A stretch of DNA of 9,435 bases from Solirubrobacterales bacterium (GTDB lineage: Bacteria > Actinomycetota > Thermoleophilia > Solirubrobacterales > Solirubrobacteraceae). The stretch is from positions 1-9,435 of the forward strand of contig PLYX01000285.1 in assembly GCA_003151895.1 (NCBI GenBank), written 5' to 3'. Made by a program: the position numbers and the translations under genes. Under the pieces are notes generated by a model. The model saw only the letters and a program-made list of their open reading frames with translations. It ran no database searches and was not told where the DNA came from. Positions 1-5,550 of this stretch are shown in pieces (the stretch's first letter is position 1; each line of letters opens with the position of its first letter).

Positions 1-498
1 GTGATGCTCTCCCAGGAGACGGCGATCGGCGCCTACCCTGTACAGGCCGTCGAGATGATGGCCGCCGTCGCCGTCGAGGCGGAGGAGATCGCCCCGTATG
101 AGCGCTGGAACAGCTCGCGCGTGCGTCGCTCAGGCGCCGACCCCGCCTACACGATCGCCCACAGCGTGTGCCTCGCCGTGCGCGATCTGCGCCTCGACGC
201 GCTCATCGTCCCCACGCTCTCCGGGCGCTCGGCCCGCCTGGTCTCAGCCCACCGGCCCACCGTGCCGATCTACGCGCTCTCCCCCGGGCGCGAGACGGTA
301 CGCCGCTGCGGGCTGATGTGGGGCGTGCAGGCCTCCTCGATCCGCCGCCACGAGACCACCGAGGAGCTGATCGCCGACTCCGCCCGGCGCGTCGTCGAGC
401 TCGGCTGGTGCGAGAAGGGCCAGCGCGTCGGCATCACCGCCGGCCTGCCGAGCGGGCGCCCGGGCACCACCAGCCTCATGCAGATCCAGGTGCTTTAG
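1..498 (+). CDS. pyk: Pyruvate kinase, C-terminal part (5' end outside window)
   Basis: Pyruvate kinase transfers the phosphate of phosphoenolpyruvate to ADP in the last step of glycolysis, in the cytoplasm. The reading frame is open from base 1, so the true start lies upstream. The first residues, VMLSQETAIGAYPVQAVEMM, match the end of the catalytic barrel, where the family usually reads MLSGETA; the Gln replacing Gly is a mild variant. The remainder is the pyruvate kinase C-terminal alpha/beta domain: an 'ALIVPTLSGRSARLVSAHRP' segment, then 'PIYALSPGRETVRRCGLMWGV', and a final 'GLPSGRPGTTSLMQIQVL', the usual terminal strand with the GTT(S/N)L signature. The domain runs to its normal end and stops with TAG, so nothing suggests truncation at the 3' side. 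The catalytic residues of the N-terminal barrel cannot be assessed here. The next gene is convergent and 340 bp away. Confidence 0.95.
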   Translation: MMLSQETAIGAYPVQAVEMMAAVAVEAEEIAPYERWNSSRVRRSGADPAYTIAHSVCLAVRDLRLDALIVPTLSGRSARLVSAHRPTVPIYALSPGRETVRRCGLMWGVQASSIRRHETTEELIADSARRVVELGWCEKGQRVGITAGLPSGRPGTTSLMQIQVL

Positions 499-732
499 GT
501 CGCCGCCGAAAGGGCTCGATTACGGCGGCGGGTGCGGCAACCGGCCTCATGGGCCCTGTTCGAGGCGCGAGCGGATCTTGTTTCCCACAAAAACGACGAG
601 CGACCGGCGCTCATCCGTTGACGGGCGTGAGCGTCATCCATTCCTCATACGATGATCGGGCACGGCCGCACGCCTCCGCCAGCTCAGTTTGGCGAAGCCA
701 GCCGCGACAGGATGCGTAGCATTGAATCCCCG
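499..732. other. Gene-free region between pyk and the 23-bp array
   Basis: Apart from the hairpin at 501-530, no reading frame here looks like a real protein on either strand. The plus-strand frame that crosses it is an out-of-frame shadow of pyk. The minus strand contains only short frames with no recognisable motif. Composition is slightly less GC-rich in places (for example around 575-592 and 635-660) than in the flanking genes. It may be decayed mobile-element or ordinary spacer DNA; I cannot tell which. Confidence 0.5.
501..530 (+). terminator. Possible hairpin after pyk
   Basis: A perfect 8-bp inverted repeat (CGCCGCCG at 501-508, CGGCGGCG at 523-530, 14-nt loop) begins two bases after the pyk stop codon. 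There is no following T-run, so it is not a classical intrinsic terminator. GC-only inverted repeats also arise easily in this composition. Position is the main support. Confidence 0.35.
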
Positions 733-824
733 ATTTCGAGGGGGGTGAACCAACTATTTCGAGGGGGGTGAGTCCCCGATTTCGAGGGGGTCAAGTCCGC
801 TATTTCGAGGCCCACTCCGAGGGG
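733..824. repeat. Four tandem motif copies with exact 23-bp period
   Basis: The octamer ATTTCGAG begins at 733, 756, 779 and 802, exactly 23 bp apart. The first three copies extend to ATTTCGAGGGGG followed by (G)TGA or TCA. Two copies are preceded by CCCCG, making CCCCGATTTCGAGGGG a partial palindrome, and alternate with copies preceded by AACT or CGCT. Read on the minus strand, the units look like TTGACCCCCTCGAAAT, TCACCCCCTCGAAAT and so on. Multiple terminal repeats of about this length, with TGACCC-type ends, are typical of IS21-family transposons, and Tn7-like ends also carry serial 22-bp transposase sites. No transposase gene is present, so a solo end or remnant is the favoured reading. 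A regulator-binding array is the alternative. The repeat itself is directly seen; its identity is inferred. Confidence 0.85.
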
Positions 825-838
825 TCACCGAACCTCGC

Positions 839-2236
839 TCAGCCGGCCGCGCCCACGCCCGTGCGCTCGTAGAACTCCTCCTCTTCGCGCCCCAGCTCGG
901 TGACGGGCGCATCGCCGTACATCCACTCGCGCGCGACCCTGTGCCAGTTGACGGACGCCCGCAGCTGTGAGAGCACCGCGAGCGTCAGCATCTCCATGCG
1001 CCTGCCGAACAGGTGCTCCGGCTGGATCGTCTGGTGGCGCATCTCCCTGAAATGGCTCGAGCGCGGATCCGAGCTCTCGATCATCACCTCTGTTGCGATC
1101 TCGGGCGAGAGGTGCACAGCTTCATCGGCCGTCGTGTACCACCAGATCGCGTCCTCGATGAACGCCAGCAGATGGTCCGGGTCCACACGCTCCGGTTCGG
1201 GCAGGAAGCCCGACTCGGCCAGCAGCGTGTGCAGCGTCTGCGCGTCGCCCTCCACCACCGCGCGCTGGCACGCCAGCTCCAACTCGACCGGCGCCCGCTC
1301 CATGCGCTTGAACAGGCCGAAGTCAAGGAACGCCACGCGCCCGTCCGCCAGCAGCAGGAAGTTGCCCGGGTGCGGGTCGCCCGAGAACTGGCGGTGCCTG
1401 TACAGGCACCCGAGGAAGAAGCGGAACACGATCTCGCCGATGCGGTCTCGCTCGGCCTGCGGGTAGCCCTTCAGCTGCTCGAAGCCCGCCCCTTCCACGA
1501 ACTCGCTCACGAGCACCCGCTCGCGGGAGAGGGAGCTCACGACCTCCGGCACCGCGATGAACGGGTGCCCCTTGAAGATGCGCGCCAGCGACCGCTGGTT
1601 CTGGGCCTCGAGCTCGTAGTCGAGCTCCTCCTCGATCCGGTCCCCGATCTCCGCCGTCACGCCCTTTACATCGAGGCTGGGAGTCATGCGCTTGAGCAGC
1701 CGCATGATCATGCCGAGGTTCTGCATGTCCGCGCGCACCGCCGCCGCCACCCCCGGATACTGCACCTTCACGGCCACCTCCCTGCCGTCCTTCAAGGTCG
1801 CCCGGTACACCTGCCCGATCGACGCCGCGGCAATCGGCTGCTCGTCGAACTCCGCGAACACATCGGCGATCTTCTCCTCGAGGTCCTCCTCGATCACGCG
1901 CTTCATCTGCTTGAACTCCACGGTCGGCGCCGCGTCGCGCAGCTTCGCGAGCTCGCGCTGAAACTCCTCGCGGTGCTCCTCCGGCACGAGCCCCACGTCC
2001 AGGAACGACATCACCTGCCCCAGCTTCATCGCCGCGCCCTTCATCGTCCCGAGCGCCGCCACGATCTGCTTCGCCGTCTCCAGTTGACGGCGCGCGCTCG
2101 CATCCTGTGCCGCCTCGTCGCTGCGCGTCACGTTCGCCGCGCGCGTCCCGAACTGCTTCACCGCCTCGCTGGCCGCAAGCCGGCCCACGGTGGCCGTGCG
2201 GCGAACCCTCGATGTTGGGATCCTCTCCTGCGGCAC
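839..2236 (-). CDS. ABC1/AarF/UbiB family atypical kinase
   Basis: This is a 465-residue member of the ABC1 (ADCK/UbiB) atypical kinase family, whose members act as ATPases or kinases linked to isoprenoid-quinone and lipid metabolism; the substrate is often unknown. All hallmarks are present: the KxGQ motif (KLGQ, residues 71-74), the alanine-rich nucleotide loop (PIAAASIGQVYRA, about 134-146), the conserved lysine in AVKVQYPG (157), the LDYELEAQN segment (about 205-213), the GDPHPGN catalytic-loop motif (286-292) and the metal-binding LDFG (304-307). No transmembrane segment is evident at the C-terminus. The start is GTG at 2236, immediately after an AAAGG run. The N-terminus RIPTSRVRRTATVGRLAASEA is typical for actinobacterial members, which supports this start. 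It lies 9 bp downstream of the MBL hydrolase gene and is probably co-transcribed with it, although a -10-like box overlaps that gene's stop codon. The ubiquinone link itself is not expected in an actinobacterium. Confidence 0.93.
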   Translation of the reverse strand: MPQERIPTSRVRRTATVGRLAASEAVKQFGTRAANVTRSDEAAQDASARRQLETAKQIVAALGTMKGAAMKLGQVMSFLDVGLVPEEHREEFQRELAKLRDAAPTVEFKQMKRVIEEDLEEKIADVFAEFDEQPIAAASIGQVYRATLKDGREVAVKVQYPGVAAAVRADMQNLGMIMRLLKRMTPSLDVKGVTAEIGDRIEEELDYELEAQNQRSLARIFKGHPFIAVPEVVSSLSRERVLVSEFVEGAGFEQLKGYPQAERDRIGEIVFRFFLGCLYRHRQFSGDPHPGNFLLLADGRVAFLDFGLFKRMERAPVELELACQRAVVEGDAQTLHTLLAESGFLPEPERVDPDHLLAFIEDAIWWYTTADEAVHLSPEIATEVMIESSDPRSSHFREMRHQTIQPEHLFGRRMEMLTLAVLSQLRASVNWHRVAREWMYGDAPVTELGREEEEFYERTGVGAAG

Positions 2237-2242
2237 CCTTTG

Positions 2243-2248
2243 AGTCTA
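2243..2248 (-). promoter_or_regulatory. -10-like box TAGACT before the ABC1 gene
   Basis: TAGACT on the minus strand, beginning in the TAG stop codon of the MBL gene, ends 6 bp before the GTG start of the ABC1 gene. That spacing would give a leaderless transcript independent of the upstream gene. The surrounding plus-strand word GTCTAGGCTTGT matches 11 of 12 bases of the divergent promoter at 8219-8230. No -35 match was identified. Confidence 0.4.
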
Positions 2249-3121
2249 GGCTTGTTCGGCGACCTCGACGCGACTGCCCGGCACGATGTCGTCCTTGCCG
2301 TCCGGCCAGCGCACCCACGCCTTCTTGCCGCCGTCGTAGTCCTCGCCGAGCAATATCAGCGTCGCCGGCTCGCCGAGCGCCACGCACGCATCCGAGCCCT
2401 CCGCGTCCAGCCCGCGCCACACGCGGATGAACGCGTTCTGCTCCCACTCCCGCGCCACGCTCGTCGCGTCGGTGTGGCCCGGGTAGATGATCGTGTCTCC
2501 GGGCAGCTCCATCAGCGTGCCCATGATCGAGTCCCTCAAATCGGTGTAGGTCGTGTGGCCCGGCGCCCTCACACCCCCCACGCTGCCCTTGAAGAGCGTG
2601 TCGCCCGTGAACACCACAGCATCCCCGCCCTGAAAGCCGCCGGGACCCGATCCCGAGCTTGGGCGCGCGCTCCCGGGCGGGTGGGCGCCGGGTGGGTGAG
2701 TACGCGGTACAGACACCAGAAACGACAGCATCCCCGCGGTATGCCCCGGTGTTTTCAGCGGCCTCACCTCGAGCAGCCCGAACTGCAGCATCTCCCCCGC
2801 CTCCACCGTGCCGAGCTCCACCCCCTTGCCCAGCGCATCGCCCCCGCCACCCAGCAGGTCGCGTTCGACGGGATGGATCAGCACCTTCAGCTTCGGCCAA
2901 CGCTCCCGCAGCGCACCCACCTCGCTCACGTGATCGAAGTGATGGTGCGTCAGGAGGACGTGGGTCGGTTCGATCCCCAGGCGCTCGGCGGCTCCGATCA
3001 GCGGCGTCACGGGGCCGCCGGCGTCGACGAAGAAGCCCGGGCCGCCTTCGCCGTCGGCCACCAGGTAGGTGTTCGAGAGGAACTGGTTGTGAAGCGAGCG
3101 CTCAACGATCATCGCGGCCAT
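2246..3121 (-). CDS. Metallo-beta-lactamase-fold hydrolase, glyoxalase II-like
   Basis: A 291-residue MBL-fold protein with a complete binuclear metal site: HxHxDH at residues 59-64 (THHHFDH), His127 in TPGHTAG, Asp174 in FTGDTLF and His216 in YPGHT. This arrangement is that of glyoxalase II-type thioesterases, which hydrolyse S-lactoyl-thiol to D-lactate plus free thiol, but the fold also includes lactonases, persulfide dioxygenases and others. Two oddities are visible. A Pro/Gly/Ser-rich insertion of about 29 residues (roughly 138-166, containing HPPGAHPPG) sits between the strand after the third ligand and the FTGDTLF strand. A C-terminal tail (about 250-291, including KAWVRWPDGKDDIVPG) resembles a small beta domain and is not the helical thiol-binding domain of classical glyoxalase II. 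The gene faces glyoxalase I across 109 bp, which favours a glyoxalase role. The start is ATG at 3121 or at 3112; neither has a strong ribosome binding site. Confidence 0.88.
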   Translation of the reverse strand: MAAMIVERSLHNQFLSNTYLVADGEGGPGFFVDAGGPVTPLIGAAERLGIEPTHVLLTHHHFDHVSEVGALRERWPKLKVLIHPVERDLLGGGGDALGKGVELGTVEAGEMLQFGLLEVRPLKTPGHTAGMLSFLVSVPRTHPPGAHPPGSARPSSGSGPGGFQGGDAVVFTGDTLFKGSVGGVRAPGHTTYTDLRDSIMGTLMELPGDTIIYPGHTDATSVAREWEQNAFIRVWRGLDAEGSDACVALGEPATLILLGEDYDGGKKAWVRWPDGKDDIVPGSRVEVAEQA

Positions 3122-3230
3122 ACTTGCACGAAGAGACTGCTACCGACTCCCGGCGGGCGCCTCCACAAGATCCGACCGGCCCTTCGTCGATCAGCCCCTT
3201 CGTCTCGCCCGCAACCACGCTGGAGGACAC
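3122..3230. promoter_or_regulatory. Shared divergent intergenic region, MBL hydrolase / glyoxalase I
   Basis: This 109-bp region separates two divergent start codons, so it must hold both promoters unless they lie inside the genes. I cannot assign convincing -35/-10 pairs. CCTTCGTC occurs twice, at 3181-3188 and 3197-3204 (16 bp apart, same strand), and could be part of an operator. GGAGG at 3222-3226 is the ribosome binding site of the glyoxalase I gene, 4 bp before its ATG. Confidence 0.55.
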
Positions 3231-3608
3231 ATGCCCCTCATCCACACCTGCTACCGCATCACCGACATCGACCGCTCGATCGCCTTCTACAACGCGCTCG
3301 GCTTCGAGGAGGTCGGGCGCATCCCGATCGGCGAGGAGGCGATCAACGTGTTCATGAACCAGCCCGGCGACGGGGACATGCCGCGCCTTGAGCTCACCCA
3401 CAACTTCGGCGTCGACTCGTATGAGATCGGCAGCGGCTACGGCCACATCGCGATCACAGCCTCCGACCTCGACGGCGCGCTCGCCCGCCTGGCCGAGCAG
3501 GGCATCGAGCCCGAGAAGCCGCCCTACTCGGTGCGCGAGGGCGGCTCGCGGCTCTGCTTCGTCAGAGATCCCGACGGGTACCGCGTGGAGATCATCGAGC
3601 AGGGTTGA
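3231..3608 (+). CDS. gloA: Glyoxalase I (lactoylglutathione lyase-type), VOC fold
   Basis: Glyoxalase I isomerises the hemithioacetal formed by methylglyoxal and a low-molecular-weight thiol to an S-lactoyl thioester. The 125-residue protein aligns by eye with E. coli GloA through nearly its whole length: MPLIHTCYRITDIDRSIAFY at the start, LELTHNFGVDSYEIGSGYGH in the middle, and DPDGYRVEIIEQG at the end. The four metal ligands are all in place: His5, Glu54, His72 and Glu120 (E. coli His5, Glu56, His74, Glu122). The short form without eukaryote-type insertions suggests the Ni/Co-type bacterial class. The start is ATG at 3231, with GGAGG 4 bp upstream. It is divergent from a glyoxalase II-like hydrolase and followed by a strong hairpin, so it is probably a single-gene transcript. 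The natural thiol is not shown by the sequence; many actinobacteria use mycothiol rather than glutathione. Confidence 0.94.
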   Translation: MPLIHTCYRITDIDRSIAFYNALGFEEVGRIPIGEEAINVFMNQPGDGDMPRLELTHNFGVDSYEIGSGYGHIAITASDLDGALARLAEQGIEPEKPPYSVREGGSRLCFVRDPDGYRVEIIEQG

Positions 3609-3611
3609 TCG

Positions 3612-3632
3612 GTAGCGCGGGAACCGCGCTAC
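3612..3632 (+). terminator. Hairpin terminator candidate after glyoxalase I
   Basis: A perfect 9-bp stem (GTAGCGCGG at 3612-3620, CCGCGCTAC at 3624-3632) with a 3-nt GAA loop starts 3 bp after the stop codon at 3608. It is very stable and well placed, but lacks a T-run, as many actinobacterial terminators do. A protective mRNA 3' hairpin is the alternative. Confidence 0.65.
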
Positions 3633-3670
3633 ACGAACACTCGCGCGTGGGGCCAACCTGAGCCCATTCG

Positions 3671-3676
3671 TATAGT
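3671..3676 (+). promoter_or_regulatory. -10 box TATAGT for the LLM oxidoreductase gene
   Basis: TATAGT ends 9 bp before the GTG start at 3686, and no ribosome binding site is visible between them. This spacing would place transcription initiation at or within a few bases of the start codon, giving a leaderless mRNA. No clear -35 sequence lies at the usual distance. Confidence 0.55.
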
Positions 3677-3685
3677 GCGGGACTC

Positions 3686-4750
3686 GTGGAACTCGGTCTT
3701 GCCACCTTCGCCGACGTCGCGCCGGGAGCTTCGCCCGCGCGGGTGGCCCAGCGCCTACACGAGCTCCTGGAGGAGATCGAGCTTGCCGACCGGCTCGGGT
3801 TGGAGGTGTTCGGCGTGGGTGAGCACCATCGACGCGACTATTCGGTGTCCGCGCCCGTGGTGGCGCTCGCCGCCGCGGCGGCCCGCACGAGCAAGATCCG
3901 CCTGACGAGCGCCGTCACGGTGCTCAGCTCCGCCGACCCGGTGAGCGTGTTCGAGGAGTTCGCGACGCTCGACCTGCTGTCGGACGGGCGCGCCGAGATC
4001 ATGGCGGGGCGTGGGTCGTTCACCGAGTCGTTCCCCCTGTTCGGCTACGAGCTCGACGATTACGACGAGCTGTTCTCCGAGAAACTGGAGCTGCTGCTCG
4101 CGTTGCGCGACTCCGAGAGCGTCAGCTGGTCCGGGCGTCACCGCGCCGCGCTGCACGACGCGGCCGTGTACCCACGCCCGCTGCAGCAGCCGCTGCCGGT
4201 GTGGATCGCGGTAGGCGGCACACCCGGCTCGGTGGCCCGCGCGGGGATGCTCGGTTTGCCGCTGATGATCGCCATCATCGGCGGCGCCCCCGCCCGCTTC
4301 GCGCCGCTGGTCGAGCTGTACCGCGAGGCGGCCCGGCGCGCCGGCGCCGACCCGTCGCGGCCGGCGGTGGGAATCAACTCGCACATGTACATCGCCGAGA
4401 GCGCCCAGCGCGCGGCGGACGAGTTCTTCGGCCCCTACTCGCAGATGATGAACCGCATCGGGCGCGAGCGGGGCTGGCCACCGATGAGCCGCGCGCAGTT
4501 CGACGCGGGCTGCGGCCCCGACGGCCATCTGCTCGTCGGCACCCCCGAGCAGGTGGCCGAGAAGATCCTCGCCCACCACGAGCTGTTCGACCACGACCGC
4601 TTCCTCGGCCACATCAGCGTCGGCGTGCTGCCCCACGAGCAGGCGCTGCGCGCCACCGAGCTGTTCGCAACGGAGGTCGCGCCGACCGTGCGCAAGGCGC
4701 TGTCGTCCGGCGAGAACGGCAAGGCTCATGCACGAGAGGCTCGGGCGTAG
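3686..4750 (+). CDS. LLM-class (luciferase-like) flavin-dependent oxidoreductase
   Basis: A 354-residue protein of the bacterial luciferase-like monooxygenase superfamily, a TIM-barrel family that uses reduced FMN or F420. The N-terminal strand MELGLATFADV and the segment FGVGEHHRRDYSVSAP (about residues 42-57) are typical, as are LTSAVTVLSSADPVSVFEEFATLDLLSDGRAEIMAGRGSF-type residues at about 72-110. From memory, the pattern EHHRRDY...AGRGSFTESFPLFGYELDDY matches the subfamily containing the structurally known Atu2307-type proteins (LLM_2I7G); this needs a profile search. Length is normal and the frame is intact. The substrate is unknown. The GTG start is the only one that keeps the first barrel strand and lies just behind TATAGT. 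The gene stands between two VOC-fold genes, each separated by hairpin-like DNA, so co-transcription is not assured. Confidence 0.9.
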   Translation: MELGLATFADVAPGASPARVAQRLHELLEEIELADRLGLEVFGVGEHHRRDYSVSAPVVALAAAAARTSKIRLTSAVTVLSSADPVSVFEEFATLDLLSDGRAEIMAGRGSFTESFPLFGYELDDYDELFSEKLELLLALRDSESVSWSGRHRAALHDAAVYPRPLQQPLPVWIAVGGTPGSVARAGMLGLPLMIAIIGGAPARFAPLVELYREAARRAGADPSRPAVGINSHMYIAESAQRAADEFFGPYSQMMNRIGRERGWPPMSRAQFDAGCGPDGHLLVGTPEQVAEKILAHHELFDHDRFLGHISVGVLPHEQALRATELFATEVAPTVRKALSSGENGKAHAREARA

Positions 4751-4776
4751 CGGTCGTGAAGATCGCGCTACCGACC
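4747..4776 (+). terminator. Hairpin overlapping the LLM gene stop codon
   Basis: GTAGCG (4747-4752, including the TAG stop) pairs with CGCTAC (4766-4771) across a 13-nt loop. An alternative pairing is GGTCG (4752-4756) with CGACC (4772-4776). No T-run follows. It shares the word CGCGCTAC with the stronger hairpin after glyoxalase I, which raises its interest above a random inverted repeat. Confidence 0.4.
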
Positions 4777-4805
4777 ATGACGCAAACGATTCGCGCCGGT
4801 AGCCT
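4777..4805 (+). promoter_or_regulatory. Candidate promoter for the second VOC gene
   Basis: ATGACG at 4777-4782 (4 of 6 matches to TTGACA) and TAGCCT at 4800-4805 are separated by 17 bp, the optimal spacing for a housekeeping sigma factor. The leader to the ATG at 4869 would be about 55-60 nt and contains a ribosome binding site, unlike the leaderless pattern of the neighbouring genes. Confidence 0.45.
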
Positions 4806-4868
4806 GGACCTTCACCCATCCACTCGCGGGACCCAATTGGACCCCAGACACCAGGAGAAAGCCACATC

Positions 4869-5213
4869 ATGCCCAACCCGGTCGTGCACTTCGAGGTCCT
4901 CGGCAAAGACACCGAGGCGACACAGAGCTTCTACGCGAACATCTTCGACTGGCCGATGGAAAAAGTGATGGACAGCTACGCGATGGTCAAGCCCGGCGGC
5001 GAGACCGGCATCAACGGCGGCGTGGGCTCGACGATGAGCGGCGCGCCGGGCCACTCGACCTTCTACGTCGAAGTGGACGATCTGCAGGCGACGCTCGAGA
5101 AGATCGAGGCAGCCGGCGGGAGCACCGTGCAGCCGCCGATGGACGTCCCCAACGGCCCGAGCATCGCGCTGTTCCGCGACCCCGACGGCAACCTCGTGGG
5201 GCTTGTGAAATAG
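4869..5213 (+). CDS. VOC-fold (glyoxalase/bleomycin-resistance-like) protein
   Basis: A 114-residue single-module VOC protein. The opening MPNPVVHFEVLGKDTEATQSFYANIFDW is the typical first beta-alpha motif, with FYVEVDDLQATLEKIEAAGG in the second half and the closing FRDPDGNLVGL. It resembles the large actinobacterial group annotated 'VOC family protein' rather than glyoxalase I: there is a His7/Glu9 pair near the N-terminus, but the closing VEIIE ligand strand of the upstream glyoxalase I is replaced by LVGLVK, so a glyoxalase metal site is not complete. The function (antibiotic or metabolite binding, isomerase, dioxygenase) cannot be assigned. The ATG at 4869 is preceded by AGGAG at 4853-4857, at a rather long 11-bp spacing. 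The next gene begins 25 bp after its stop. Confidence 0.88.
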   Translation: MPNPVVHFEVLGKDTEATQSFYANIFDWPMEKVMDSYAMVKPGGETGINGGVGSTMSGAPGHSTFYVEVDDLQATLEKIEAAGGSTVQPPMDVPNGPSIALFRDPDGNLVGLVK

Positions 5214-5222
5214 GCGTCGCGC

Positions 5223-5228
5223 TACGCT
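5223..5228 (+). promoter_or_regulatory. -10-like box TACGCT before the small acidic gene
   Basis: TACGCT ends 10 bp before the ATG at 5239 and 10 bp after the VOC stop codon. It could give a near-leaderless transcript; AAGG just before the ATG may alternatively serve as a weak ribosome binding site in a bicistronic mRNA. No -35 match at suitable spacing. Confidence 0.35.
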
Positions 5229-5238
5229 TCTGCCAAGG

Positions 5239-5550
5239 ATGGCGGACACCGGCAAGATCGCCAAGAACCTCGAGCGCTTCGCGCAGGCCGTGGCGGCTCA
5301 CGACCGCGAGAACCCCACGCACACCGCCTGGGGAATCGGCCTCGCTCACTTCGACATGAAACGGTTGGGCTTGGAGGAGGGCGAGGAGATCCTGCCGGGG
5401 ATCACGATCCACGCCGACGACGGGCAGAGCGCGAACTTCCGTGTGCTGTGCGACGGAGAGCACGACGAGGGCGAGGTCGAGAGCGAGGAGGAGATCGTCA
5501 GCGCCGTCTCCACCCAGGCAGTGCCGGTCAGCTTGCCACGCGAGCTCTGA
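5239..5550 (+). CDS. Small acidic protein of unknown function
   Basis: A 103-residue protein that I do not assign to a named family. It is strongly acidic, especially in the second half (DGEHDEGEVESEEEIVSA). It has an amphipathic-looking N-terminal helix (KIAKNLERFAQAVAAHDREN), then a central segment HTAWGIGLAHFDMKRLGLEEGEEILPGITIHADDG with several His/Asp residues. There is no signal peptide, membrane segment or cysteine-pair metal motif (one Cys). It is probably a real gene: ATG start with AAGG upstream, codon use like the neighbours, and a 25-bp gap to the VOC gene on the same strand. The competing minus-strand gene occupies only its last 23 bp. The phrase LEEGEEILPGI suggests a small beta-domain, but this is only an impression. 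Confidence 0.75.
   Translation: MADTGKIAKNLERFAQAVAAHDRENPTHTAWGIGLAHFDMKRLGLEEGEEILPGITIHADDGQSANFRVLCDGEHDEGEVESEEEIVSAVSTQAVPVSLPREL

Noticed and set aside
618..660. TTGACG as a -35 box in the pyk-ABC1 gap
   Set aside because: No acceptable -10 lies 16-19 bp downstream and no gene follows on that strand.
733..824. CRISPR array
   Set aside because: The period is only 23 bp and most of each unit is shared, so there is no room for unique spacers. No cas gene is present.
1323..2900. A 525-residue minus-strand frame overlapping both minus genes
   Set aside because: It is an out-of-frame reading of the same strand, low in complexity (Gly/Arg/Ala) and without any motif.
1013..3391. A 792-residue open frame on the plus strand
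   Set aside because: It is antisense to the ABC1 and MBL genes, which have complete family motifs. Its translation is rich in Arg/His/Leu with no domain, as expected for a shadow frame in GC-rich DNA.
3755..4912. A 385-residue minus-strand frame opposite the LLM gene
   Set aside because: It is the antisense of a clear flavin oxidoreductase and shows no family resemblance.
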